64,000 nucleotides of DNA from Blattabacterium clevelandi (GTDB lineage Bacteria > Bacteroidota > Bacteroidia > Flavobacteriales > Blattabacteriaceae): assembly GCF_003268615.1 (NCBI RefSeq), contig NZ_CP029844.1, positions 372,001 through 436,000 on the forward strand, in the 5' to 3' direction. Below are positions 1 through 10,033 of this stretch, in pieces. The notes beneath the pieces are model-generated. The model did no database searches, was not told where the DNA came from, and was given only the letters and a program-made list of their open reading frames with translations. A program made the translations under genes and the position numbers. Position 1 is the first letter of the stretch, and each line of letters begins with the position of its first letter.

Positions 1-267
1 AACTTTAGTTTCTTTATTTTTCATCAAAAAATCTGAAATTCCTTTTTTTAAAAAATTTCCTGAATGAAGTAATCTAAACATCAGGGAATCTCCTTCTTCC
101 CCATATTTTCCAATAAGAGTAGAAATATTTTCAAAAGAAGGAGTTTCTATAGGATAGAAACCAAAAAGTTCAAATTTATTTCGAATAATTTGAATTAAAT
201 AGTTTCTTCTATTCATCTCCATGGATGAAAAATCTCTTGTTCCTTTTGGAATACTAGGTTTTTCCAT
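1..267 (-). CDS. hisS: Histidyl-tRNA synthetase, N-terminal part (runs off left edge)
   Basis: Histidyl-tRNA synthetase charges tRNA-His. Only the first 89 codons lie in the window, so the catalytic motifs 2 and 3 cannot be checked. The protein opens with [11 protein letters not shown], the conserved start of the family, and continues with [12 protein letters not shown] at residues 35-46, the class II motif 1 region. The ATG at 267 is chosen because the conserved opening follows it directly. The gene lies 41 bases downstream of the ftsZ stop on the same strand and may be read from the same transcript. Identification is firm despite the truncation. Confidence 0.9.
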   Translation of the reverse strand, partial: MEKPSIPKGTRDFSSMEMNRRNYLIQIIRNKFELFGFYPIETPSFENISTLIGKYGEEGDSLMFRLLHSGNFLKKGISDFLMKNKETKV

Positions 268-308
268 CAAAAAAAAGGATATATATAGTTCATCTAAAAA
301 TTTTTTAT

Positions 309-1691
309 CTATTCATGTTTATTATTTTCTTTTTTTATTAAAATGTTATTAGTAAGTTTCATTTTATTATTTTTCAATATTTTATTTTTTTCTTCGTAGG
401 AAATAGGAAGATTAAAATTATCTTCTAGCATATATCTTTTATATTTTTTTTCTACCAAAGAACTGGAAGGATGATTAATCATATTTTTTTTTGGATTTAA
501 ATTTAAGGACAATTTTCCCTTATTATAATTTATCGATGAATCCCTTTTATTATAATTTTCTTTTTTTGAAGCAATAGATTCTATTCGTTTAGAATTATAA
601 TAAGAAGGAATTTCTTCTATTTTTGTTAATCTTTGTTTGTAAGGTTCTTCTAACCTATGAAATATTTTTTTTTCTTCGTGATTAATTACCCTTTGTACTT
701 CCGTTGGAAACCCAGTAGCTACTATAGTAACTGAAATACTTTCTTCTAAATTTTCGTCTTCTCCGATTCCCATAATAATATTAGCATTATTTCCGGCTTC
801 TGCCTGTATATAATCACTAATGATTCCTATTTCATCTATAGTAATTTCAATTTTTCCTGAAACAATAAGCAAAAGAACATTTTTTGCTCCAGTTATCTTA
901 TTGTCATTCAATAATGGAGAATCTAATGCTTGTACAACGGCTTCTTTTGCTCTATTTTCACCAACAGAAATAGATGATCCCATAACGGCCGTCCCACTTT
1001 CTTTAAGAACCGTTCTAGTATCTCTTAAATCTATGTTTTGTTTATAATGGTGGGTAATGACTTCTGCTATCCCCTTAGCTGCAGTAGTAAGAACTTCATC
1101 TGCTTTTGAAAATCCTGCTTTAAATCCAAGATTTCCATATAATTCTCTCAATTTATCATTATTAATAACAATTAGAGAATCAACATTTTTTCTTAATTTT
1201 TCTATTCCTTTTTGAGCTTGTTGTAATCTCATTTTTCCTTCAAAATGAAATGGAATTGTTACAATACCTACAGTAAGGATTCCTTTTTCTTTAGAAATAC
1301 CTGCAATAATTGGAGCTGCACCAGTGCCAGTCCCTCCTCCCATTCCGGCTGTAATAAAAGTCATTTTTGTATTAGAATCTAAAATACTTTTGATTTCTTC
1401 TAGACTTTCTAAGGCTGCTTTTTCTCCTACTTCTGGATCAGCTCCAGCTCCTAACCCTTCTGTAATAGAAGCCCCTAATTGAATTTTTAAGGGAACTGGA
1501 TTATTATTTAACGCTTGTGCATCCGTATTACACGCTATAAAATCTACACCAGTAATACCTTGTTCAAACATATAACTTAAAGCATTACTTCCCCCACCTC
1601 CTACACCAATAACTTTGATAGAAGCTGAACGATTTTTAGAAAATCCAAATGGTACGTTTTCTTTTTTTTGTATAAAATTTTCTTTTTTCAT
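309..1691 (-). CDS. ftsZ: Cell division protein FtsZ
   Basis: Tubulin-like GTPase that forms the cytoplasmic division ring. The nucleotide-binding loop is near residues 29-36 (VGGGGSNA), the tubulin signature [11 protein letters not shown] is at 116-126, and the catalytic T7 loop NIDLRD (N-x-D-x-x-D) is at 219-224, so GTP hydrolysis should be intact. The globular domain ends near residue 340. After it comes a Lys/Asn-rich linker of about 120 residues ending in KKENNKHE. I do not recognise a conserved C-terminal peptide there, although FtsA, its usual partner, is encoded just upstream with a 3-base gap. It is the last division gene of the cluster, as is usual. Confidence 0.97.
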   Translation of the reverse strand: MKKENFIQKKENVPFGFSKNRSASIKVIGVGGGGSNALSYMFEQGITGVDFIACNTDAQALNNNPVPLKIQLGASITEGLGAGADPEVGEKAALESLEEIKSILDSNTKMTFITAGMGGGTGTGAAPIIAGISKEKGILTVGIVTIPFHFEGKMRLQQAQKGIEKLRKNVDSLIVINNDKLRELYGNLGFKAGFSKADEVLTTAAKGIAEVITHHYKQNIDLRDTRTVLKESGTAVMGSSISVGENRAKEAVVQALDSPLLNDNKITGAKNVLLLIVSGKIEITIDEIGIISDYIQAEAGNNANIIMGIGEDENLEESISVTIVATGFPTEVQRVINHEEKKIFHRLEEPYKQRLTKIEEIPSYYNSKRIESIASKKENYNKRDSSINYNKGKLSLNLNPKKNMINHPSSSLVEKKYKRYMLEDNFNLPISYEEKNKILKNNKMKLTNNILIKKENNKHE

Positions 1692-1694
1692 TAT

Positions 1695-3053
1695 TTATTC
1701 TGTATCATTCAGTATTTGACGGAACTTATCAGCCCAAATTTCAAGAAAAGATTTAGATTTTTTCTTATTTTTTTTATCCTCTGGGTCCTTATTATTATTG
1801 AATCTACGGTTTTTATCATATAATTTTGAAGAAAAAAATTCTGAATTTTCATCATAATATCTAGACTCCATTTCTGTGCAAATATATTTTTTTTTATCTT
1901 CAATACCCTTTATCACTAAACCTATAGATGTAGCATATTCTGGATCACTTATCATTCCGTTCTCTCCTCCTGAAATATGTTCATTAGAATAACCGATACG
2001 TACATCCATTCCAGTAATATATTCTGTTAAGGGTCGAATATGTTTGAGTTGAGATCCTCCACCTGTCATCACTATTCCAGCTATAAGTCTTTTTTTATGT
2101 TCTTCATTTCCATAATTTTTTATTTCTATATTAACTTGCTCTAAAATTTCACAAACTCTTGTATGAATAATTTGAGAAAGAAGTTTTAATGTAATTTCCT
2201 TAGGATCACGACCTCTTAATCCAGGAATGCAAACAATTTCGGTTTCTTTATTTTCTCCAGGCCATGCGGATCCAAATTTTATTTTTAATAATTCTGCTTG
2301 TCGTTCAATAATTAAACAATCTGTTTTAATATTTTCAGTAATGACATTTCCTCCAAAAGGAATGACTGCAGTATGACGAATAATATTATCTTTAAATATT
2401 GCAACATCCGTAGTCCCTCCTCCTATATCTACTAGTGCTACCCCAGCTTCTCTTTCTTCTATATTTAAAACAGCTTCTGCAGAAGCTAATGGCTCTAAAG
2501 TCATACCAGATAAATTCAATCCTGCAGATTTTACACATCTTCCAATATTTCTAATTGAAGAAATTTGTCCTACAACTACATGAAAATTAGCCTCTAAACG
2601 ACTTCCATACATTCCTATAGGTTCTCCGATTTCTGATTGACTATCGACTTTATATTCTTGTGGAAGAACATGAATTATTTCTTCTCCTGGAAGCATAACT
2701 AGTTTATGGACTTGGTTAATTAATTTTTGGATATCTTTTTGATTGATAACATTTTCAAAATCTAATCTTGTAATATAATCATTATGTTGTAAACTTCTAA
2801 TATGCTGTCCTGCAATCCCAACAATAACTTCTTTTATTTTTAATCCAGAACTATGTTCTGCCTCATTTACAGCTTCACGAATAGATTCAATTGTCTGAGT
2901 TATATTGTTAACAACTCCTCTATGTACTCCTGTACTTTTAGATCTACCTATACCTAAAATTTCAATTTTATTATATTCATTTATCCTTCCTACCATAGCT
3001 ACAATCTTTGTGGTTCCCACATCAAGACCTATAGCTATATCTTGATATTCCAT
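1695..3053 (-). CDS. ftsA: Cell division protein FtsA
   Basis: Actin-fold ATPase that ties FtsZ filaments to the inner membrane. The phosphate-1 motif AIGLDVGTTKIVAMVG is near residues 7-22 and a phosphate-2 type motif VDIGGGTTDVAIF is near 208. A Lys-rich linker leads to a C-terminal amphipathic stretch, SFLEIWADKFRQIL, that matches the membrane-targeting helix of the family. At 452 residues it has ordinary length. It sits 4 bases after ftsQ and 3 bases before ftsZ, consistent with translational coupling in one operon. Confidence 0.96.
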   Translation of the reverse strand: MEYQDIAIGLDVGTTKIVAMVGRINEYNKIEILGIGRSKSTGVHRGVVNNITQTIESIREAVNEAEHSSGLKIKEVIVGIAGQHIRSLQHNDYITRLDFENVINQKDIQKLINQVHKLVMLPGEEIIHVLPQEYKVDSQSEIGEPIGMYGSRLEANFHVVVGQISSIRNIGRCVKSAGLNLSGMTLEPLASAEAVLNIEEREAGVALVDIGGGTTDVAIFKDNIIRHTAVIPFGGNVITENIKTDCLIIERQAELLKIKFGSAWPGENKETEIVCIPGLRGRDPKEITLKLLSQIIHTRVCEILEQVNIEIKNYGNEEHKKRLIAGIVMTGGGSQLKHIRPLTEYITGMDVRIGYSNEHISGGENGMISDPEYATSIGLVIKGIEDKKKYICTEMESRYYDENSEFFSSKLYDKNRRFNNNKDPEDKKNKKKSKSFLEIWADKFRQILNDTE

Positions 3054-3057
3054 AGAC

Positions 3058-3789
3058 TTATCTTTTTTTTGCTACTACTTGGTCCTTATATTGTAAATCA
3101 ATGCTTTTATATTGATTAATATCTATTTTATTTAAGTACTGCTTGTAAAAAGCTTTTAATTTATTCAATTTACTTTTAAAATCCTTTATAGTTCCTAATA
3201 TAATATGATGATTACCTATTTTTGGAATTAAAATAAATAAGTTAGAAACAGTTTTTTTTATACTAATAATTTGGTTTTTCAATAATTCATCAGAATTGAT
3301 GGTTTTCACTAAATCCGATAAGTCTTTTTTTTCTTCCTTCGAAAAGGATCCTTTTGCTAAAATAACTTTTGAAGAATAAAAAGAAGAAAGTCCTAAATTT
3401 TCCAATTCTTTAGTAAGATAATATTCTTTATTACCATTTTTTATTCTTAAAATGGGTTCTTTTTGCCAAATTTTAATATTTAAGGTTCCATCTGCACTAA
3501 GAAATACTTCAGATTTTTTTATAAAAGGATGATTATTTAATTTTTGTTCCATTTTTAATATACATAATTGACCAATTTTTTTTTCAATTTTTTCTGTTGT
3601 ATAAAATAAAAAATTTTTAATAATTTTTTCATTTACAAAATGATTTTTGGATAATGGATCCATGATAATATTGATTTTTTCTAAATTTCTATTTTTATGT
3701 ATTTTTTGAGAAAAGTAAAAACAAAATGTCATAAAAATCATATATAAAAACAATAAAGTAGGAATAAAATTTTTTTTATGTTTTCTCAT
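3058..3789 (-). CDS. ftsQ: Cell division protein FtsQ/DivIB family
   Basis: Bitopic divisome protein that links early and late division proteins. Visible features are a short basic cytoplasmic start, one membrane segment at about residues 11-28 (TLLFLYMIFMTFCFYF), then a periplasmic region with a POTRA-like stretch and the motif VFLSADGTLNIKIWQKEPILRI, characteristic of FtsQ. The C-terminal half has the expected beta-rich pattern ending in IDLQYKDQVVAKK. The call rests on this motif and on position between murC and ftsA; sequence conservation in the family is low. Confidence 0.85.
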   Translation of the reverse strand: MRKHKKNFIPTLLFLYMIFMTFCFYFSQKIHKNRNLEKINIIMDPLSKNHFVNEKIIKNFLFYTTEKIEKKIGQLCILKMEQKLNNHPFIKKSEVFLSADGTLNIKIWQKEPILRIKNGNKEYYLTKELENLGLSSFYSSKVILAKGSFSKEEKKDLSDLVKTINSDELLKNQIISIKKTVSNLFILIPKIGNHHIILGTIKDFKSKLNKLKAFYKQYLNKIDINQYKSIDLQYKDQVVAKKR

Positions 3790-3800
3790 TTATTATTTAT

Positions 3801-5177
3801 TTATCCATATTTTTTATACAACCATTTTTTGATTGGGAAAATCAAGGTATCTATATTACCAGCACCTATTGTAAGTAGAATATCAAAATTTTTTTTTCCA
3901 ATTTTTTCTAAAACTCTAGATAGGCTAGTAACTTCTTTATTTTTAGAGTTCATTTTTATTTTTTCTAATAAACTATTAGAACTAATCCCTTCAATGGGGT
4001 ATTCTCTTGCTGGATAAATATCCAACAAAATTAAAAAGTCAAGTCTTTCTAAACTTTTTGCAAAATTTTTTTCAAAAAATTTAGTTCTACTAAATAAATG
4101 GGGTTGAAAAATTCCTAATATTTTTTTACGAGGGAAACACTTTCTTATAGTACTAATCAATGCATTAATTTCTGTAGGATGATGTGCATAATCATCTATA
4201 TATATTTTTTTTCTAGATTGATAATGTATGGAATATCTTCTTTTAATTCCTTTGAATAAAAATAAGGATTTTCTAATATTTTCACTATCTATTTTCAAAT
4301 AGTCAGATATAGCTAATGCAGCAGTTACATTTTTTAAATTATGTAATCCTGGAATAGGTAATAAAAGGGATTTCCATGTTTCTTTTGGAGTATGAAAATC
4401 AAAATACCATTTATCCCCTTTGATAGAAATACAATTTGAATAATAATTTCCTATTTTCCCTACAGAATAATATATAGCGTTTTTATTATAATACGGAAAA
4501 TATTCTTCTTGACAAAGAAAGAGTTTTTTATATGGATTTTTTAATTTTTTGGAAAATTTTATATAAGCCTTTATCAAGGATTCTTTTTTAGGATAAGTAT
4601 CTATATGATCTTGATCTAAAGAAGTAATACATGCTATATTAGGAGATAGATATAAAAAAGAGTGATCAAATTCGTCCGCTTCTACCAAGAAGATCTCCGT
4701 GCCATTCAAAATGAGATTAGATTGATAATTTTCAGAAATACCTCCTAAAAAAGCCGTAACTTTTTTACCTGAACTATATAAAATATGTCCTAGTAAAGCA
4801 CTAGTAGTTGTTTTACCATGTGTTCCTCCTATAGCTATGCAAATTTTATTTTCTGTAATTAAAGCTAATACTTGAGAACGTTTTTTTATATTTTTTCCGT
4901 ATTTTTTTATAAAGATCCATTGTTTATGAGTAGATGGTATAGCCGGTGTATATACAATTAAACATCGTTGAGAATGAATCCATTCAGGGACCATTTTTAT
5001 GGTATCCTGATAATTGATCAATATCCCTTCTTTTTCTAATTTTTTGGTTAAAAAGGTCTTATATCTATCATAACCATAAACTTTTTTACCCATATAATGA
5101 AAATATCTTGCTAAGGAACTCATTCCTATTCCTCCAATTCCTAAAAAATAAAAAGCATCAATTTGATTTATATTCAT
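3801..5177 (-). CDS. murC: UDP-N-acetylmuramate--L-alanine ligase MurC
   Basis: Adds L-Ala to UDP-MurNAc, the first amino acid of the peptidoglycan stem peptide. The Rossmann-type motif FLGIGGIGMSS lies at residues 11-21, the ATP-binding GTHGKTTTSA at 118-127, and the DEFDHSFLYL segment follows. The open frame extends 13 codons further up to 5216, but that start would overlap murG. ATG at 5177 gives MNINQIDAFYF, places the first motif correctly, and leaves a 10-base gap after the murG stop. At 458 residues the length is normal. It is cytoplasmic and is followed by ftsQ after 11 bases. Confidence 0.95.
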   Translation of the reverse strand: MNINQIDAFYFLGIGGIGMSSLARYFHYMGKKVYGYDRYKTFLTKKLEKEGILINYQDTIKMVPEWIHSQRCLIVYTPAIPSTHKQWIFIKKYGKNIKKRSQVLALITENKICIAIGGTHGKTTTSALLGHILYSSGKKVTAFLGGISENYQSNLILNGTEIFLVEADEFDHSFLYLSPNIACITSLDQDHIDTYPKKESLIKAYIKFSKKLKNPYKKLFLCQEEYFPYYNKNAIYYSVGKIGNYYSNCISIKGDKWYFDFHTPKETWKSLLLPIPGLHNLKNVTAALAISDYLKIDSENIRKSLFLFKGIKRRYSIHYQSRKKIYIDDYAHHPTEINALISTIRKCFPRKKILGIFQPHLFSRTKFFEKNFAKSLERLDFLILLDIYPAREYPIEGISSNSLLEKIKMNSKNKEVTSLSRVLEKIGKKNFDILLTIGAGNIDTLIFPIKKWLYKKYG

Positions 5178-5187
5178 AAATTCATCA

Positions 5188-6300
5188 TCAAAGAATATGT
5201 AAAATTTCGTTAACAATATCGTTTGTTGCTTGAGGTTTTCCTAATTGTAAAATATTTTTCCTCATTTTTTTTTTTCTATCAGAATCGTTAAGTATTTGTA
5301 TTGTGGAATCCACTAATTTTTTCTCTATTTCTTCATTTTTAATTATTATAGCAGCCTCTTTTTCCTCCAATATTTGAGCATTTTTATTTTGATGATCATC
5401 TGAAGACCAAGGAAAAGGAATTAATATATAAGGTTTTCCTATTAAACATATTTCTGATATGGTTAAAGCTCCAGCTCTAGATACAATAATATCTGCTGCA
5501 GCATAACATATCGGAATATTTTCAATAAACTCCATTATAATAAAATTTTTATGATTAGAAAGAGTATTATTTTTTTTTATTCTATGAATATTAGATCTTC
5601 CTACTTGCCAAATAAGTTGTATATCAAAATGGATCAGTTTTTTTAATCCATTCATCCAAGCATTGTTGATACTATTAGCCCCTTGACTTCCTCCCATAGA
5701 TAAAATAATAGGTCTATTTTTTTTTAATCCTAAATAAAGACAAGCTTTATTTCTACTAGTAAATTTTTTCAATATTTCAGATCGTACTGGATTACCCGTT
5801 ATTATAGTTTTTCCCTTAGGAAAATATTTTCTTGATTCTTCAAAAGCAATACAAACTTTTTGAGCATAACGAGAAAATATTCTATTGGTAAATCCAGGGA
5901 ATGAATTCTGTTCTTGAATAACAATGGGAATTTTCTTTTTCTTTGCAGCATATAAAGTTGGAAAACTAACGTATCCACCTGTTCCAATAACTATATCTGG
6001 AGAAAATTTTTTTAAAATTTTATTTGCTAAAAAAAAACTATACACTAATTCTATTGATTGAATAAAAAATCCTGATATAGAAAAAAATTTATCTTTTCCA
6101 CCTGAAATACAAATACCTTCAATTTGATATCCAAATTTAGGTATTTCTTGCATTTCCATGTTATTCTTAGATCCAATAAATAAAATATTGACTTCTGGAA
6201 TCTGTTTTTTCAGCTCATCTGCTATAGCTATTCCTGGATAAATATGTCCACCTGTTCCTCCACTTCCAATAATTATTCTAGGTGGAAAAGTATTCTTCAT
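5188..6300 (-). CDS. murG: UDP-GlcNAc:lipid I N-acetylglucosaminyltransferase MurG
   Basis: Peripheral inner-membrane GT-B glycosyltransferase that converts lipid I to lipid II. The N-terminal glycine loop GSGGTGGHIYPGIA is at residues 13-26. The second-domain loop MGGSQGANSINNAW and the nucleotide-sugar site SRAGALTISEICLIGKPYIL with PFPWSSDDHQNKNA are all present. Length 370 is typical. Its ATG shares one base with the ftsW stop (TAATG), so translation of the two is probably coupled. Confidence 0.97.
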   Translation of the reverse strand: MKNTFPPRIIIGSGGTGGHIYPGIAIADELKKQIPEVNILFIGSKNNMEMQEIPKFGYQIEGICISGGKDKFFSISGFFIQSIELVYSFFLANKILKKFSPDIVIGTGGYVSFPTLYAAKKKKIPIVIQEQNSFPGFTNRIFSRYAQKVCIAFEESRKYFPKGKTIITGNPVRSEILKKFTSRNKACLYLGLKKNRPIILSMGGSQGANSINNAWMNGLKKLIHFDIQLIWQVGRSNIHRIKKNNTLSNHKNFIIMEFIENIPICYAAADIIVSRAGALTISEICLIGKPYILIPFPWSSDDHQNKNAQILEEKEAAIIIKNEEIEKKLVDSTIQILNDSDRKKKMRKNILQLGKPQATNDIVNEILHIL

Positions 6301-7466
6301 TATGATTTTTTTTCCTTATATATGATCCTGCTTACACTCAATATTATACCAAAACTAAAAAATGTTATCCACATCGAAGTCCCTCCAGCACTAATCAGTG
6401 GTAAAGTTTGTCCTGTAACAGGAAATAAACCTACAGATATACCCATATTAATGAGTGCTTGATTTATAATAGGAACCCCTACAGAAAGAACCAATAAAGT
6501 ACAAAAATAATTTTTTACTTTCGTAGCAATAACCATAATTCTAAGCAAAATAAGAATATAAATAAACAGAAGAATAATTCCTCCAAAAGATCCATATTCT
6601 TCTATAATAATAGCATAAATAAAATCTGAAGAAGATTGGGGGAGAAAAGCCTTCAAAACACTTTTTCCAGGACCACGACCAAATTTATTTCCTAAAATAA
6701 TGGCTGTTTTAGATTGTTTTATTTGATAATTTTCTTCAGATTCATTATTAAGAAAATTTTCTATACGATTTTTCCATGTATAAACTCTATTTATAGGTTT
6801 TGTTTCCCCCCATTTGATTACAGAAAAAATATATATTCCTGCTGATATTATACCCATAAATAAAATTCCTATAATTCCTGTAAAAGGATATCCTCCTATA
6901 AAAAGAATAATCAAAACTGAAATCAAAAAAATGACAGCAGTAGAACCATTAGCGGGAAATATCAACCCAAGAATAAAAAAAATAGGAAAAATTAAGGAAA
7001 AAAAAGAATTAATAAAATTAATTTTTTCTTTATTTTTTTTTGCTAAATATCTAGCACAGTAAATAAAAAGAACTAATCCAGCAATATTGGAAGTTTGAAA
7101 AGATATATTAATAATGGGTATATGCAACCAACGAGATGCATTGACACCATCTAATTCTTTTCCTTGGTTAATGGTAAAAACAAGTAAAATTAAAACTACA
7201 GGAATCGTAAGTATAGAAAAACGATAAAAATATTTATAGTCTATAAATTGAGTAAAAAAAAGAATCCCAAACCCCACTAACAAAAAAATGGTATGTCTTA
7301 ATAAATAACGGAATACGGTATTTGAACCTCCTCCATATGTAGTAACCAAATTGGTGCTTGCTGAGTAGACTGGTAAAAAGGAAAATAAAGCTAATAAGGT
7401 AATAAAAGCCCATAAATATCTATCTCCTTTTATATATCTATTAAAAAAAATATCTATTTTTTTCAT
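6300..7466 (-). CDS. ftsW: Lipid II polymerase / SEDS protein FtsW
   Basis: SEDS-family integral membrane protein that polymerises glycan strands at the septum with FtsI. About ten hydrophobic segments are visible. Family signatures include GVNASRWLHIPIINISFQ, the extracellular-loop region ending KFGRGPGKSV and LPQSSSDFIYAIIIEEYGS, and the C-terminal ISAGGTSMW with downstream SFGIILSVSR. FtsW rather than RodA is inferred from position between murD and murG. Its 5' end overlaps murD by 26 bases and its stop overlaps the murG start by one base. Confidence 0.93.
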   Translation of the reverse strand: MKKIDIFFNRYIKGDRYLWAFITLLALFSFLPVYSASTNLVTTYGGGSNTVFRYLLRHTIFLLVGFGILFFTQFIDYKYFYRFSILTIPVVLILLVFTINQGKELDGVNASRWLHIPIINISFQTSNIAGLVLFIYCARYLAKKNKEKINFINSFFSLIFPIFFILGLIFPANGSTAVIFLISVLIILFIGGYPFTGIIGILFMGIISAGIYIFSVIKWGETKPINRVYTWKNRIENFLNNESEENYQIKQSKTAIILGNKFGRGPGKSVLKAFLPQSSSDFIYAIIIEEYGSFGGIILLFIYILILLRIMVIATKVKNYFCTLLVLSVGVPIINQALINMGISVGLFPVTGQTLPLISAGGTSMWITFFSFGIILSVSRIIYKEKKS

Positions 7467-8814
7467 AGAAAATTTTTTTTACTTCTTGTTTAAATTGATG
7501 ACCTCTTTCTTTATAATTTTTAAAAATATCCAAACTAGAACATGCTGGAGATAATAATATATTATCTCCATGAATAGATAACATGTATGCTATTCTAACC
7601 GCATTTTTAAGGCATTCCGTAACTATAATAATATCAATCACATCTTGAAAAAAATTTATAAATTTTTTATTTTTTTTTCCTAAAAAAATTAGGGCTTTCA
7701 CTTTTTTTTTAACCAATGGTAATAATTCTCTATAATCATTTCCTTTATCTTTTCCTCCTGCAATCCATATTATAGGAGAATTCATACTTTTTAATGCATA
7801 AAAAACGGCATTTACATTAGTAGCTTTAGAATCATTAATAAATTGTACTCCATTAATATTTAATACTTTTTCCATACGATGTTCTATAGGATAAAAGTCC
7901 AATACAGAATGGATAATGGATTTTTTTTTAACATTCAATATTTTGGAAACAAGAACTGATGCTATTATATTGTATAAATTATGATCTCCCTTTAAAGATA
8001 TTTTTTCTATATTGAGAAGACATATTTCTTTTTTATTTTTTTTTTTACGAAAAACAATATTATTCCATTTGATATAAGCACCTACCTGTAACTCTTCTTT
8101 TATAGAAAAAGGGATACAATGAGATAAAATTGTATATTTTTTTAATTCCTTTTTTAGAATAGGATCATCATGATTATAAATAAAAATATCTTCCTTATTT
8201 TGATTAGTAAAAATTCTCAATTTAGAAGATATATATCCTTGAAAATCCTTATATCTATTCAAATGATCCCTTGTTATATTTAATAATACTGCAATATTTG
8301 AACGAAAATTTAAACAATCATCCAGTTGAAAACTACTCACTTCTAATACATAAAATTCTTTTTTTTTTATTACTTCTCGTGAAAAACTACGTCCAATATT
8401 TCCTGCAATTCCTACATGGAATCCATCTTTTTTAAGAATTTTGTACACAATAGAACTTGTTGTAGTTTTTCCATTACTTCCTGTAATGCTAATAATATAA
8501 GAAGAATTCAGATAACTTTTTCCAAATTCTAACTCGGAAATAATGGGAATTCCTAAAAAATTGATTTTTTTTATCAAGATATTTTCTCTAGAAATACCCG
8601 GACTTTTTATCACTTTGAACGCTTGAAGAATCATGTTTTCTGTATGTCCCTTTTCTTCAAAAGGAATTTGATTTTCTACTAAAATTTTTTTGTATCTATT
8701 TAGAATAATTCCAGAATCAGATAAAAATATTTTTAACCCATTTTTTTTAGCTAATAAAGCTGCCCCTACTCCACTCTCTCCTCCTCCTAATACAACAATG
8801 AATTTTTTTTTCAT
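7441..8814 (-). CDS. murD: UDP-N-acetylmuramoyl-L-alanine--D-glutamate ligase MurD
   Basis: Cytoplasmic ligase that adds D-Glu to UDP-MurNAc-L-Ala. The N-terminal motif VVLGGGESGVGAA is at residues 7-19 and ATP-binding TGSNGKTTTS at 111-120. The central-domain motif LNITRDHLNRY and C-terminal signatures FINDSKATNVNAV and WIAGGKDKGNDY are all present. The D-Glu substrate would come from MurI, encoded at 28342-29154. The 3' end overlaps ftsW by 26 bases in another frame, the longest overlap inside this cluster. Confidence 0.96.
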   Translation of the reverse strand: MKKKFIVVLGGGESGVGAALLAKKNGLKIFLSDSGIILNRYKKILVENQIPFEEKGHTENMILQAFKVIKSPGISRENILIKKINFLGIPIISELEFGKSYLNSSYIISITGSNGKTTTSSIVYKILKKDGFHVGIAGNIGRSFSREVIKKKEFYVLEVSSFQLDDCLNFRSNIAVLLNITRDHLNRYKDFQGYISSKLRIFTNQNKEDIFIYNHDDPILKKELKKYTILSHCIPFSIKEELQVGAYIKWNNIVFRKKKNKKEICLLNIEKISLKGDHNLYNIIASVLVSKILNVKKKSIIHSVLDFYPIEHRMEKVLNINGVQFINDSKATNVNAVFYALKSMNSPIIWIAGGKDKGNDYRELLPLVKKKVKALIFLGKKNKKFINFFQDVIDIIIVTECLKNAVRIAYMLSIHGDNILLSPACSSLDIFKNYKERGHQFKQEVKKIFYEKNRYFF

Positions 8815-8827
8815 TGTATTATTTTTT

Positions 8828-10030
8828 TTATGTGATTAATAAAATAACTACCACCATAGAAAGAATCATTTGTATGATTAAAAAACGATATACTATTTTA
8901 CTTTCATGATAACCTAGTTTTTGAAAATGATGATGTAAAGGAGCCATCATAAAAATTCTTTTTCCTATTCCATATTTTATTTTATAAAATTTAAAATACA
9001 ACACTTGTATTATTACAGAAAAATTTTCGATAAAAAAAATTCCACATAAAATAGGAAGTATTAATTCTTTTCTAATTAATATAGATATTGCTGCAATGAC
9101 ACCTCCTATAGTTAAACTTCCACTATCTCCCATAAAAATTTGTGCTGGATAGGCATTATACCAAAGAAATCCAATTAAAGATCCTAAAAAAGAAAAAGAG
9201 AATATAGTGATTTCTCCTATATTAGGAATATACAAAAAATGAAAAAAAGAGGAGTAAATTTTACTACTGGAAATTAAAGAAAATAAGGATAATGTTGAAA
9301 ATATGATAGAAGAGACCCCAGCCGTTAATCCATCAATTCCATCGGTTATATTTGCTCCATTAGATATAAATGTAATAATTATAATAACGATAGGTACGAA
9401 AATAATCCATGTATATTTTTTCCATTTTTTTTTAAAAATATAGGCGTAATCAAATTCATTTATATGGGAAAAACTAGGAATAGTTGTCTTAAAATTATGT
9501 TTTTCGGATACTAATAAAGATGGATATTTTTTAGAACAATAATCTATTTTTTGATTAAAAGTAGTGATATTTTTATTAAAAGACATAAAAATTCCGATAA
9601 AAATACCTAGGATTATTTGACCTAATATTTTTCCCATGAAACTAAGTCCATTTTTATGATATTTGATTTTTATATAATCATCTATAAATCCAAGGCATCC
9701 CATCCATAATGTAGTAATTATCAAAATTATGATATATAAATTATTTAATTTTGAAAAAACCATGGTAGGAATTAATGCAGAAATTATAATAATTAATCCT
9801 CCCATTGTAGGAGTTCCTTCTTTTTCTTTTTGTTCCTTTAGACCAAGATTTCGTACTCGTTCTCCTATACTTTTTTTTCTTTTATTCCATAAAATAATTT
9901 TTTTATTGGTAAAAAATGATATACAAATAGATAAAATAAATGCTATGACAGATCTATAAAAAACAGAATTTATGATTATAGAATTCGAAATTAAATACTT
10001 AAAAATAGGAAAAATTATCATACATATCAA
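8828..10030 (-). CDS. mraY: Phospho-N-acetylmuramoyl-pentapeptide transferase MraY
   Basis: Integral membrane enzyme that moves phospho-MurNAc-pentapeptide to undecaprenyl phosphate, giving lipid I. Family signatures seen are RNLGLKEQKEKEGTPTMGGL, the catalytic aspartate motif FIDDYIKIKYHKNGL, NITDGIDGLTAG, MGDSGSLTIGG, and MAPLHHHFQKLG near the end. There are around ten membrane segments. At 400 residues it has a middle insertion, as Bacteroidetes versions do. It is separated from murE by 3 bases; no murF lies between them, which is usual in this phylum. Confidence 0.97.
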   Translation of the reverse strand: MICMIIFPIFKYLISNSIIINSVFYRSVIAFILSICISFFTNKKIILWNKRKKSIGERVRNLGLKEQKEKEGTPTMGGLIIIISALIPTMVFSKLNNLYIIILIITTLWMGCLGFIDDYIKIKYHKNGLSFMGKILGQIILGIFIGIFMSFNKNITTFNQKIDYCSKKYPSLLVSEKHNFKTTIPSFSHINEFDYAYIFKKKWKKYTWIIFVPIVIIIITFISNGANITDGIDGLTAGVSSIIFSTLSLFSLISSSKIYSSFFHFLYIPNIGEITIFSFSFLGSLIGFLWYNAYPAQIFMGDSGSLTIGGVIAAISILIRKELILPILCGIFFIENFSVIIQVLYFKFYKIKYGIGKRIFMMAPLHHHFQKLGYHESKIVYRFLIIQMILSMVVVILLIT

Positions 10031-10033
10031 TCC

